From Isosphaeraceae bacterium (GTDB taxonomy: Bacteria > Planctomycetota > Planctomycetia > Isosphaerales > Isosphaeraceae): 63,488 nucleotides of DNA. The DNA is taken from NCBI GenBank assembly GCA_025356475.1, contig JANXSX010000117.1, positions 1-63,488 on the forward strand, in the 5' to 3' direction. A program made the translations under genes and the position numbers. The stretch's first letter is position 1; each line of letters begins with the position of its first letter. Of the stretch, positions 34,112-42,379 are shown piece after piece. The notes under the pieces were generated by a model. That model did not search any database and was not told the origin of the DNA. It saw only the letters and a program-made list of their open reading frames with translations.

Positions 34112-35455
34112 TTATTTCATGGGATCCGAGGGGTTGTTCGCGGCGGCCAGGCGGTAGTAATTGGCCAAACCCATGTTCCCCTTCCTTGTGTGGTAATCGA
34201 CGAGAAGCCGGCAAGTTGGACCGTGCCCCGGCTTCTGCTTAAGGATGAGTTGCGTCCACTCGAGCCCTTCCTTCTCGTGGCCATGTTCGATCAACCACTT
34301 CGCGGCCTCACCGCGGAGATCAGCGTCATCAGGACGGTTCACCAGGGCTTTGCGGAGATCATCGATTCGAGTCTGTTCGCCCTGGAGTCGCTCCGCGACC
34401 GCCGATTCCTCATTTGCCAGGGCTTCGTTGCCCGCCAGCTTGAGCGCACGTGAGTACTTATATCGGACCTCAGCGTCAAAGGGCAGGGCATCGACCGCGT
34501 TCTTGAGACGTTGGCTCGCGAGTTCGAATCGCCCATTTCGGAGATCGATCAGGCCAAGTTCACTGAGCGCCACCGCGTCATTAGGGTCGATTTCCAGAGC
34601 ACCTTTGAACGCGCCCGAGGCGGCATTGAGGTCTCCCCGCAAAAGGGCAACCTGGCCTGCACCAAGCAGTCCTTCAAGACTTCTTGGGTTCCGTTCCAGA
34701 TATGCAGAGAACTCAACGTCAGCCTCGTCGATCTGACGTGTTTTCAGGAGGAGGTTCGCCAACCCGATTCGAGCGGTGTCGAGACTCGGATCGCGCTGGA
34801 GCGCTGCCCGATAGTTGCGAACGAGTACGGGAGCGTCGACTCCCATCCGCTCGTCAATGTCGTTTCGGAACATGTAGGGACGAGCGTCGTCGGGAGAAGC
34901 TTCGATCCAGCGGTCGATCGCTTGCGAGGCCTCGGCTAACCGGAACGTACTGAGATAGATTCGAGCCAGCCCTTCGGCGATTTCGGCTCTCGGTTCCGAG
35001 CCGTCTTGCCACGCCACGCTTAGGATGGGCTCGGCCTGATCAAAGATCCCACCACGCGTTTGAATCACGGCTCGGAGGATCAAAACCTCGCGTTCGGGGT
35101 ATCCGCTCTCGATCGCCTTGCGGAGTAAGTCCATAGCTTCGGCGGGATGTTCGAGGAGGATCTGGAGTCGCGCTTCATAGTATTCGAGTTCGCCCCCGCG
35201 AGGCTTCTGAGCCGCCCATTCTTCGATCCGGATCTTGGCCTCGTCCAATCGCCGAGCCGCCAGAGCCTCGCGTACCAATCGCGTTCTTGTCTGGACCTCC
35301 GCCTGATTGACGACGAATACTCCAATGCCGATCGATAAAAGGACCAGTCCAAGAACAGCCAACAGAATCCCGGGTCGGCTCCATTTTCGCCTCCTGGGAT
35401 CGCTATCAATCATGCTCATAATATGGGGCTCGTTGCGCTCGTGGGTCTTGACCAT
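34112..35455 (-). CDS. Membrane-anchored TPR protein
   Basis: A 447-residue protein with a short basic cytoplasmic N-terminus, one membrane helix (about residues 29-51, ILLAVLGLVLLSIGIGVFVV) and about ten tetratricopeptide-like helical pairs facing the periplasm; good examples are ALAARRLDEAKIRIEEWAAQ and AVALSELGLIDLRNGRFELA. It is the last gene of the redox operon, immediately after the heptahaem cytochrome. A TTG at 35497 would extend it; I prefer ATG 35455 because GGGA lies at a fair distance. TPRs probably scaffold a complex around the cytochrome (inference). Confidence 0.78.
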   Translation of the reverse strand: MVKTHERNEPHIMSMIDSDPRRRKWSRPGILLAVLGLVLLSIGIGVFVVNQAEVQTRTRLVREALAARRLDEAKIRIEEWAAQKPRGGELEYYEARLQILLEHPAEAMDLLRKAIESGYPEREVLILRAVIQTRGGIFDQAEPILSVAWQDGSEPRAEIAEGLARIYLSTFRLAEASQAIDRWIEASPDDARPYMFRNDIDERMGVDAPVLVRNYRAALQRDPSLDTARIGLANLLLKTRQIDEADVEFSAYLERNPRSLEGLLGAGQVALLRGDLNAASGAFKGALEIDPNDAVALSELGLIDLRNGRFELASQRLKNAVDALPFDAEVRYKYSRALKLAGNEALANEESAVAERLQGEQTRIDDLRKALVNRPDDADLRGEAAKWLIEHGHEKEGLEWTQLILKQKPGHGPTCRLLVDYHTRKGNMGLANYYRLAAANNPSDPMK

Positions 35456-35500
35456 CGCGAGTCCCGCACGACTCTGGTTCCATGATGACCGTTCCAAGTC

Positions 35501-37387
35501 TCACCGGGAAGGTGCTGACGTGCCGGGTCTCGGCTCTGAACGGCGAATCCGGATATGGTGATCGGTAAATGTGGAAAACGGCATCACCTTATCAACTTTT
35601 GGCATGTGGCATTCGAGACAGGCCTTTGTGGGGTTGACCGGGCAAGCAGGGGCTGAGACGGGTTCGTAGCGGAGGTCCTCTGTTTTGATCGCCTCGGTCT
35701 TGTTGGCTTGATGACAGCTCAGACATCGAAGCTCGTAGAAGACTGGGCTCGTTTCCGCGTCCTTGTGCGGGTTGTGACAGCCGATGCAGTCGAGCCGTCC
35801 GCCACTCTCGGTGTAGCAGCGACTGTAGGTGAGTGTGGTCGACTGGAACCGGATAAACCGAGGGTCGGAAGGGGGGATACCACCGTTTGCCGCATGACAT
35901 TGGCCGCAGAGAGTCATCCTCTGGGCAGGGGAGGCGATCTTGGGCCTGGCAATCGCCAACTCTGGGAAGCCCGTTTTGACCGATCGAAGGTGAAGTTCCC
36001 CTGGCCCATGGCAGCGTTCGCAGCCGATCCCTTTATCCGCGACTTCAGGCCCCTTCCGCTCTTTCTCCAAGAAGAACCGGGTCGAGTGGCAGTTCAGACA
36101 ACTCCGGACGTTCTCTTCGGAGAGTGACTCACCCAGAAAGGAGTGTGGATCGGTCGGGTGCGGGTTGAATCCTCCCGTCATGCTCCACGACTTGCCGGGC
36201 GGGTAGTACGAGAGCCGCAGCGAGCAATCAACCCCCTTCTCGTCCTTGCCGAGCATCGAGAATCCGTGGTGACCTGATCCAAGGACGTAGTCGACGATCG
36301 CGCGATAGGACGTGCCGGCGACTTGAGCAGACGCCTCAATTTCGTTGGCCTTGTTGCGGACCCAACGATGGGTGACGTTGGAATCCTCGGAGTCCTTGAC
36401 CTCTCCAGACGGGATGGGAAACGATTTCAAGCCGTCCCCCCAGGTCATCGTCGCAGAATGACGACTCGATTGCTGCGACTTGAAGATGGTTCCATGACAT
36501 TCGGCACATGCTTTCGCGCCCACATACCGAGATGGCTCAAACATGAGTGGATTGGAATGCTCGAAATGCCCTGCTGCTTTGAGGGCTTCGGATGCCTCGT
36601 CGGTTAAGCCCTCTGCAAGCAGGGTTCGACTGAGCAGCCAATTTGCCTCCTGATCGGTGGACCGATCTGCGATCTTCTCGATCCAGACGCGGGCTTCGTC
36701 GGGTCGGCCCTTTTCGAGGAAGAGTCTGGCGATTAACTTGCGAACGGCGTTGGGAGTGTTCAGCTTCGAGAAGGCGGACCTACCCACCAAGAGCGCGCGA
36801 TCGAGCACGATCTCCGACCCATCAGAATTCGCGGGTTCAGACTGAATCGCGGCGAATCCCAGAACGAGTTCCGCAAGGGTTCGACCGTCGGGTATTGCGG
36901 TGAGGCGATCGACTCGGGCGAGAGATTTACTATCCGACCTGAGTTTTTTCTGGGCCTCTTTGAGCGCCTTGACCGTGTCAGGGTTCTTGGAGTCGAGTTT
37001 GGAAGCGGCCTCGATCGCTGCAGAACCGAGAGCAAGCCTTCCCTGCTGGATTAGCCCTTCACCAAGCAGGAGGAAGTCTGCCACCTCCAGGCGTTCCGAT
37101 CCTAACGCAGTTGCGAGAGCTCTCGCTTCCCCATGTCGCCCGAGTTGAGCGAGTGCTCGGGATTTGATCTTAATCGCATTTGGATCCATTTTGTCCTGGA
37201 TCAAATGCTGGTCGGCCTCACGAATTGTGTTGGCCCAGTCACCGCGGTCGTAGGATCTCACGGCCCGGTCGAGGGGCGTACCCGTCCATTGGCCTCGGAT
37301 GGCCAGGATCGCAACCAACCCAAGAATGATCCCGATCGTGAATCCGACCGAGTAGCGCCGTTGCCTGAACCATTCGGTCGCGAGCAT
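35501..37387 (-). CDS. Membrane-anchored heptahaem cytochrome c with N-terminal TPR-like region
   Basis: A 628-residue exported protein. One membrane helix near residues 14-30 anchors it; residues about 40-275 are helical TPR-like repeats; residues 290-600 hold seven CxxCH haem c sites at C294, C430, C456, C494, C534, C555 and C590. The spacing and the CLNCHS/CERCHG pair resemble cytochrome c554-like multihaem proteins. Expected role: periplasmic electron transfer. It follows the deiodinase-like gene by 62 bp and precedes the TPR gene directly. No haem-lyase or terminal oxidase gene is nearby. Planctomycetes carry other TPR-multihaem fusions, but their partners and roles are unknown to me. 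Confidence 0.9.
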   Translation of the reverse strand: MLATEWFRQRRYSVGFTIGIILGLVAILAIRGQWTGTPLDRAVRSYDRGDWANTIREADQHLIQDKMDPNAIKIKSRALAQLGRHGEARALATALGSERLEVADFLLLGEGLIQQGRLALGSAAIEAASKLDSKNPDTVKALKEAQKKLRSDSKSLARVDRLTAIPDGRTLAELVLGFAAIQSEPANSDGSEIVLDRALLVGRSAFSKLNTPNAVRKLIARLFLEKGRPDEARVWIEKIADRSTDQEANWLLSRTLLAEGLTDEASEALKAAGHFEHSNPLMFEPSRYVGAKACAECHGTIFKSQQSSRHSATMTWGDGLKSFPIPSGEVKDSEDSNVTHRWVRNKANEIEASAQVAGTSYRAIVDYVLGSGHHGFSMLGKDEKGVDCSLRLSYYPPGKSWSMTGGFNPHPTDPHSFLGESLSEENVRSCLNCHSTRFFLEKERKGPEVADKGIGCERCHGPGELHLRSVKTGFPELAIARPKIASPAQRMTLCGQCHAANGGIPPSDPRFIRFQSTTLTYSRCYTESGGRLDCIGCHNPHKDAETSPVFYELRCLSCHQANKTEAIKTEDLRYEPVSAPACPVNPTKACLECHMPKVDKVMPFSTFTDHHIRIRRSEPRPGTSAPSR

Positions 37388-37449
37388 CTCGTTACCAACC
37401 CCATTCTGATCAGAGTCCTATCGACTGACCCTGAAGTCAATCCGATCGA

Positions 37450-38826
37450 TCAGTCGGCGGGACCTGGCTCAGTATGAAGCAGGAGGATCAACGACTGTTC
37501 AAGCTCGGCAGGCTTGAATCCGAACGGACCCCTGCCCCCCTTATAGGCGATCCGACCGTGAGCGTCGATCAAGTAGAGCCGGCTTGGGAGCCCGCTGTAT
37601 GCCTTGCTGACAGCGTCATCGATTCCATCGACCAGCATGGGCATCTTCAGGCCAAGCGTTTTTTGACAGGTTTGGGCGATCTTGAGACGGTCTTGGTACT
37701 CGTGAGGTTGATCGAGTAAAACACCTGCCGGAATGTCATCGGGGATAAGGCCACCGTCGGCGGGATGAGCTTCGCGACTATAGATCACGACAAAGTTCGC
37801 GTCATTCTTATAGCGTCGAAAGAGGACATCGAGACTCGTCGCGTGGGCGCGAAACGGCCCGCACGTGAAGTTGCCGAAGATCAAGACCACAGGCTTGGAT
37901 CTGTTCAACTCCGTGAGTGAGACTTCCTCACCACCAGTCGGGCTCTTGAGCGCGAACTGAGGTGCAGGATCGTTCAATTCCGGACCTGGCCCCCACTCAC
38001 CAAGCTCGCGCTTGAGGAAGCTCGGGAGAAAGATCTCGCTCTTGAACTTCGCAGGATTTCTTTGGTTGATCATGCTCAGGTCGGGAAGTGTGCCCAACTT
38101 GGCGGCCAGATCGAATGCCTCTTGGAAATCCGCGTACGTGAGATATCCCCCGTCTTCCATGATGGAGAGGTCGAGCCGATTCTCAAGTTCTCCGGCAATG
38201 CTGGCGAGGAAGGCACCGTAATAGGGATCGATCGCAAACGCTCCCTTGAGCGCGCCATATTCAGAGCGGGAGATCCGGTAATTACTATCGCGATCGGCGG
38301 AGACGAAGGGTTCGAAGCTGAAGGCTTCGGCGGCCTTGCCCCGTTTCCGAGATTTTGAGGAAAAGTCGAAATCAACCGCAGTCAATTTGCCGTCGTGGTT
38401 TCGATCAAGTCGCTTGAAGTCGGCGAGTGAGCCCGGGCATTCCAGCGATGAGATCTCACCATTTTGGTCCTGGTCAAGGGCGGTAGAGATTCTATTCCAA
38501 TCAAAACGTGTCTTGGAAATACCCTTGCGATACCAACCAGCGCCTGGCGTTGGCCGGTTGCCGGCGAGGATCTCCGCCACCATCGCCAGCCATTCCGGAT
38601 AGTTTGGCCAGACCTTCTCGAGGAGGTCTGTCGGTTGGCCGACCGTGCTGGTGGGTTTCTTGGCGGATGCGGGCTTCGGGGGCATGAATCGAGTGGCGGG
38701 ATCGGCGGACTGATACTCAGCACCCCAACTTAATCCAGTGGCACCGATCCAGAAACCTAGCCAAACCAATGCGCGGAGGGTACGAGAGGCACGTGTCAAA
38801 GCGAGGAATTGACGGAACAACCGCAT
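37450..38826 (-). CDS. EF-hand and iodothyronine-deiodinase-like (thioredoxin-fold) protein
   Basis: A 458-residue exported protein with a signal peptide (residues 1-36). Residues about 105-240 hold EF-hand-type loops at 118-129 (DQDQNGEISSLE), 141-152 (DRNHDGKLTAVD) and a weaker one at 178-189. Residues about 280-450 are a thioredoxin-fold domain matching the deiodinase family: VVLIFGNFTCGPFRAH with Cys322 at the selenocysteine position of vertebrate enzymes, followed by VVIYSREAHPADGG. The codon is TGC, so it is a Cys homologue. First gene of an operon with a heptahaem cytochrome and a TPR protein. Probable role: Ca2+-responsive periplasmic thiol redox enzyme; dehalogenation is only a possibility. 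An alternative is a plain peroxiredoxin-like protein. Confidence 0.82.
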   Translation of the reverse strand: MRLFRQFLALTRASRTLRALVWLGFWIGATGLSWGAEYQSADPATRFMPPKPASAKKPTSTVGQPTDLLEKVWPNYPEWLAMVAEILAGNRPTPGAGWYRKGISKTRFDWNRISTALDQDQNGEISSLECPGSLADFKRLDRNHDGKLTAVDFDFSSKSRKRGKAAEAFSFEPFVSADRDSNYRISRSEYGALKGAFAIDPYYGAFLASIAGELENRLDLSIMEDGGYLTYADFQEAFDLAAKLGTLPDLSMINQRNPAKFKSEIFLPSFLKRELGEWGPGPELNDPAPQFALKSPTGGEEVSLTELNRSKPVVLIFGNFTCGPFRAHATSLDVLFRRYKNDANFVVIYSREAHPADGGLIPDDIPAGVLLDQPHEYQDRLKIAQTCQKTLGLKMPMLVDGIDDAVSKAYSGLPSRLYLIDAHGRIAYKGGRGPFGFKPAELEQSLILLLHTEPGPAD

Positions 38827-38902
38827 CGACGAACTCCCGGCAAAGCAAAGGCTGCGAGGCGAACCTTCTGATCTTCTCGAATCCGTTCACATCGCCAACG
38901 AT

Positions 38903-38998
38903 TCACGCGATGATGGTGCGGACCCCCTCGATCGCTGCCATAGCCCCGAGTCCAGAGAGCAACTGGCGACGAAACCCCCCTCCACAAGGATAACGCAT
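38903..38998 (-). pseudogene. Possible DUF1501-type N-terminal remnant
   Basis: A 31-codon frame whose product begins MRYPCGGGFRRQLL, then SGLGAMAAIEGV. The Cys-Gly-Gly plus Arg-Arg followed by a hydrophobic stretch recalls the N-terminus of planctomycete DUF1501 proteins, which have a Tat-like signal. The frame stops after 31 codons and nothing downstream continues it. It may be a fragment of a lost gene or a chance ORF. Confidence 0.25.
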
Positions 38999-39109
38999 AG
39001 ACATAAATCAATGCCATTGATTCAGGTGGGGTGGCGCAGGCGGCAGTGGCAAGAGATCGGCGGGGATTCTCGTATGCGGCCCCAACACCCCCCCGGTGGC
39101 GTTCCGTCT

Positions 39110-39120
39110 GGGGGGGGGGG
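39110..39120. repeat. Poly-G homopolymer (G11)
   Basis: Eleven consecutive G residues on the plus strand. With the seven-C run about 16 bases upstream (39088-39094), it could form a C/G hairpin. Such tracts are prone to slippage during replication and to sequencing error. Confidence 0.6.
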
Positions 39121-39171
39121 AGGTCCTGGGATGCCATAGCCGATCGACAATGATCGGTCCGAGTGGCCGGG

Positions 39172-39678
39172 TCAGTCTTCCAGGGTGAAGTCGATCTTGT
39201 TCGACTCAGCCTTGACCGTCGCCTTGAGCCCTGAAGTCGCGGATGTTGAGTACTTGGGTGGGACCGAATTCTTGGCGTTACTTACAGCCTTGGCAACCGC
39301 AGCCTGGTCGGGCATGACAGGGGCAGCAACATGGGCCTTCTCAGCCTGCTTCTTGCTCTCTTCGTCGGCTGCGGCAAAATCGACGACAAGGTCGGTGATT
39401 GTCACGAGGTAGCCGCCCTCGAATGCACCGTCCCCCGGATTCTGGGTGGTCAACGTGTATGAACCGTTCTTGATCTCACCAGTCGCCCCACGTCCATCAG
39501 CCTTCTCGGATGTGAAGTTGATCGAACCCTTGGGAAGTGGTTGACCCTTGTAAGTCACGGTTCCCGACACGGAGTAGCGCTTGCCAAGTCCGTCATCGGA
39601 GCATCCCACGGCTACAAGAAGCCCGGTGAATGCCAGGGCGGTGGCCAATCGTGCTGAGAAAGTGCGGGTGATTTTCAT
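39172..39678 (-). CDS. Small lipoprotein of the DUF1559-associated type
   Basis: A 168-residue exported lipoprotein: basic MKITRTFSARLATA, hydrophobic GLLVAVGC with a lipobox (Cys near residue 26), then a beta-sandwich-like domain with YSVSGTVTYKGQPLPKGSINF and GATGEIKNGSYTL, resembling transthyretin-like/carboxypeptidase regulatory-like repeats. It follows the DUF1559 gene on the same strand with a 213-bp spacer that contains a hairpin. This gene pairing is common in planctomycetes and suggests the two proteins act together at the envelope (inference). No enzymatic role is evident. Confidence 0.82.
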   Translation of the reverse strand: MKITRTFSARLATALAFTGLLVAVGCSDDGLGKRYSVSGTVTYKGQPLPKGSINFTSEKADGRGATGEIKNGSYTLTTQNPGDGAFEGGYLVTITDLVVDFAAADEESKKQAEKAHVAAPVMPDQAAVAKAVSNAKNSVPPKYSTSATSGLKATVKAESNKIDFTLED

Positions 39679-39788
39679 GGGAGTCTAGCTTCCTGGTGCT
39701 GCATAAAGGCCGGGTGGGCCGCCGACCTCGAAAGTCAAAACGATTCCGAGGCGTCGGAGGGTAGGCGGAGAGCCTGAAACATGAACAG

Positions 39789-39824
39789 AGGTGTCCCAGG
39801 GAAATTCCCCGGGACACCTTTTTT
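39789..39824 (+). terminator. Hairpin plus T-run opposite to local genes
   Basis: AGGTGTCCC (39789-39797) pairs with GGGACACCT (39811-39819), with a further inner stem, and six T residues follow on the plus strand. This reads as a plus-strand terminator, yet the genes on both sides are on the minus strand. In their direction it is a hairpin without a U-tail, so it may stop antisense transcripts or protect the upstream mRNA end. Confidence 0.6.
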
Positions 39825-39891
39825 GCTTGTCGAGAGTGGCAGAGATCTTCAAGATCTTACGCGCTCAGATCAAACATCGAACTCAGATGGG

Positions 39892-40962
39892 TCAGTACGA
39901 GTCGGCACTGACGACTTCGCCACCGGCTCGGCTACCGAGGGCGGCATAGGTCGCACGGTTGATCGTGGACTTGAGGAATTTGACAGAGCCGTCGGCAAAC
40001 AGGAAGTTGCTGCCGCCAGGGTGCGTGCTCTTGAAGCCACGACCCGCATAACCGCCGCGAGCGTTCCAAGGAGCCCCTGAACCGAATCCGGCGAAAGGAG
40101 CTCCAGTGAACCAGTTGATCGGAACGGTGACACCTGCACCTGAGCCGGTGGCGTCCCAAATGTTGTTGTTGGCGTCCTGCTTGGGCAGGCCTTCGCCGAT
40201 AATCAGCGTGTTGCTGGTACCGTCTGTGACACCAGCCATGTTGGTGACGCCCATGGTTCGGTAGTCGGCAAATCCACGCATCCCGCCGGTTTCACCACCA
40301 TAGTTGATGACGCCGGTCGTCCCCCAGAATCCGTTGAAACCGATTCGGGGCAGGGCGGGGTTGGTCAGAGGCAGAGCACTTTCCCAAGGGTTGACGCCCG
40401 AGAGCGGGAGAATGGCGTAGTTATCGCCAAAGCTCATGTTGTAATTGGTGACCGGAACTTCCTGGACTGTCGAACCGATGCGGGTCGGACAATACATCGA
40501 GTACGTGCCGGTGGGGTTGTTGAACGGCACATAACCACCGGCTGTGCTGCCGTCGGACGGGCAAAGGTAGACCGACATCTGGGTATACCAAGCCGTCGCG
40601 ATCGACTGTCCCCCGCCATTGGCGAGCGAGTAGTTGACCGCATTGTAAATGTTGGTCTGCTCGATATTGGGCAGAATCAGGATGCGCCATGAGACGTTGC
40701 TGTTGGACCATGCGCCCCAGCCAGGCTGACCGGGAGCGAGAGACATCGCCGCCGGGGGAAAGATGCCGACTTGGTCGTGATAGGTGTGGATCGCCAGACC
40801 CATCTGCTTAAGGTTGTTGACGCACTGAGTACGACGGGCAGCCTCGCGGGCCGCTTGAACGGCGGGCAGCAACAATGCAATGAGCACTGCAATGATGGCG
40901 ATGACCACCAGCAACTCAATGAGTGTGAAGCCACGCTTCCGAACTGGGAGTCGAGAAGTCAT
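39892..40962 (-). CDS. DUF1559 domain-containing prepilin-like protein
   Basis: A 356-residue protein. The class III prepilin leader is near perfect: KRGFTLIELLVVIAIIAVL (residues 8-26), then IALLLPAVQAAREAARR and a conserved CVNNLKQMGLAIHTYHD. The C-terminal signature is HPGGSNFLFADGSVKFLK, and the end GGEVVSADSY matches the ends of other local copies. Secreted through a pilin-type machinery, probably surface-exposed. First gene of a pair with the small lipoprotein. The 1.4-kb region upstream lacks genes. Function of the family is unknown. Confidence 0.93.
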   Translation of the reverse strand: MTSRLPVRKRGFTLIELLVVIAIIAVLIALLLPAVQAAREAARRTQCVNNLKQMGLAIHTYHDQVGIFPPAAMSLAPGQPGWGAWSNSNVSWRILILPNIEQTNIYNAVNYSLANGGGQSIATAWYTQMSVYLCPSDGSTAGGYVPFNNPTGTYSMYCPTRIGSTVQEVPVTNYNMSFGDNYAILPLSGVNPWESALPLTNPALPRIGFNGFWGTTGVINYGGETGGMRGFADYRTMGVTNMAGVTDGTSNTLIIGEGLPKQDANNNIWDATGSGAGVTVPINWFTGAPFAGFGSGAPWNARGGYAGRGFKSTHPGGSNFLFADGSVKFLKSTINRATYAALGSRAGGEVVSADSY

Positions 40963-42379
40963 GAACAGTCCTTTCCAAATAGGAACAAGGAGACAAAACG
41001 CTATCCTGCCAGATCATGGACAGGTCAGACGCCGACCGAAGGGTATCGCAAGAAACGTCGCTGAAGACTTTGGGAAGAGGAGCAAGAGTTGCGGGCTGGC
41101 CATAATGTCTGACAGTGAAGAGCCCTTCCAATGCACCCACCCAAGTGTGATAGGGTAACGGGTCTATTTTGAAAAGATCTTATTTCATTAAGAGCAAATG
41201 GACGCCTACTCGTCAAGCTAGTCAACTCCGAAAAATTACGATTGAAATGCAAAGAACCCAACAGTAAGTATTTGGTCAATTCATATTGTGTGATAGTTAT
41301 GTGAAAATTGCGACCACATGAACTTATTCGGAAATCGGCGTGCGAACGCATTAGCGTTTATCGAAAAAGAGGTAGACACCGGTGAGAAAATTACGATGGA
41401 CTAACATATCAAGACTTAATAGATTCATCCAGTCGTATTGTGATTGGGTGCGTGCTGCGAGGAATGCATCGTCGCTCGCTACCGAATCAGGTGAGCCGAC
41501 CGCGATGTCTTAGACCAATTCGCTTGCGAAGATTTGATGACAGGTCCGCTTTTTGCGGAAATCTCTGTGGTTTGCAAAACTCCGACTCATAGGTGCGACC
41601 ACCCAGAGGTCGAGGAACGAGTCTCGTCTGATTTGACACTCCCGTTGTTTTACAGGTGTCATTGTGTCCCCCATCTCAACTAAAATGGGTGTGATTCACC
41701 AGCGATCATCGGGGAATCGAGTTGGACTTCCAATCAAGGTCAAGCAACCTGACCGTCTTTTGTTTTGACCAAAGTCGAAAACTGGGCCTAGGTTTGACGT
41801 AGAGGATCAAAGAATTTGCGAGCCCATCAAGGCGTGGAGGTCATCGATGGACGGAAGCCGATCAAGGCGCACTCGTGATCGGGCTCGACAGGAATGGTAT
41901 GCCCGCGAGCGTCAAAGAAGGTTCGCCAGATTTCTTGGTTTTCCTCCTGTCATCAAGAGCGAAGAGATTCACCGAGCGACTGAGGTTCAGGTCTCGTCTT
42001 GAGTGGAGAAGCAGAGTGGATGCAGTCTCGCATCCGCTAAGTGGAGCTTGATGAGGCCTCAGCCTGGCTCATCTTTGCTGTCTCTGAGGTCGATGAAGAG
42101 ATCGGACTGAGAGACGATTGTGCCAGTTGTCAACCAGCTCAAATGCTCCGCAAGAGGAATTTACCGGATCAAGTCGGAATTTCCTCACACCCGGATGCCA
42201 AGCGGTTCGATAAAGAGTGCACATGGCCGGTCGCCCTGGGCTGAGGACGCCCAGGAAGCGGCTCGACCTCGAAGACGTTGGATGGACCAGGATTCGGTTC
42301 CGGCGTCGAGGTCGCCGGGGTGGCAGTTATTTGCCGCCCGGCGTCGCGTCTGCGCACATCCCAAGGAGGGGAAGTTCCC
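40963..42379. other. 1.4-kb gene-poor stretch
   Basis: Between a DUF1559 gene and a lipoprotein gene. The first 450 bp are the most A/T-rich part of the window. I see no RNA gene, IS element or long frame. It includes one credible small ORF (41847-42002) and a stem-loop with CCTGGGC (42235-42241) and GCCCAGG (42249-42255). A GTG-started frame at 42041-42244 has no protein character. Promoters for both flanking genes must lie here. Confidence 0.5.
41847..42002 (+). CDS. Small arginine-rich protein (51 aa)
   Basis: A 51-codon frame with an excellent GGAGG ribosome-binding site (41836-41840) six bases before ATG. The product is very basic in its first half (Arg-rich, RSRRTRDRARQEWYARERQRR) with a central aromatic FARFLGFPP segment, then an acidic to neutral tail. 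Such composition fits an RNA- or DNA-binding helix. Nothing known. It lies alone in a gene-poor stretch, so it may be a real small gene or a chance ORF. Confidence 0.45.
   Translation: MDGSRSRRTRDRARQEWYARERQRRFARFLGFPPVIKSEEIHRATEVQVSS

Larger units (their letters stand above)
38827..39171. other. 345-bp spacer with a truncated ORF and a poly-G tract
   Basis: Contains the promoter region for the redox operon, a 31-codon minus-strand ORF resembling a signal-peptide remnant (38903-38998), a seven-C run near 39088-39094 and an eleven-G run at 39110-39120. No intact gene. Confidence 0.45.

Noticed and set aside
37861-37863. Selenocysteine (TGA) at the deiodinase-like active site
   Set aside because: The codon is TGC, so this is a Cys homologue; no selenocysteine insertion is needed.
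42041-42244. GTG-started frame in the gene-poor stretch
   Set aside because: No family match or ribosome-binding site, and the composition is not protein-like.
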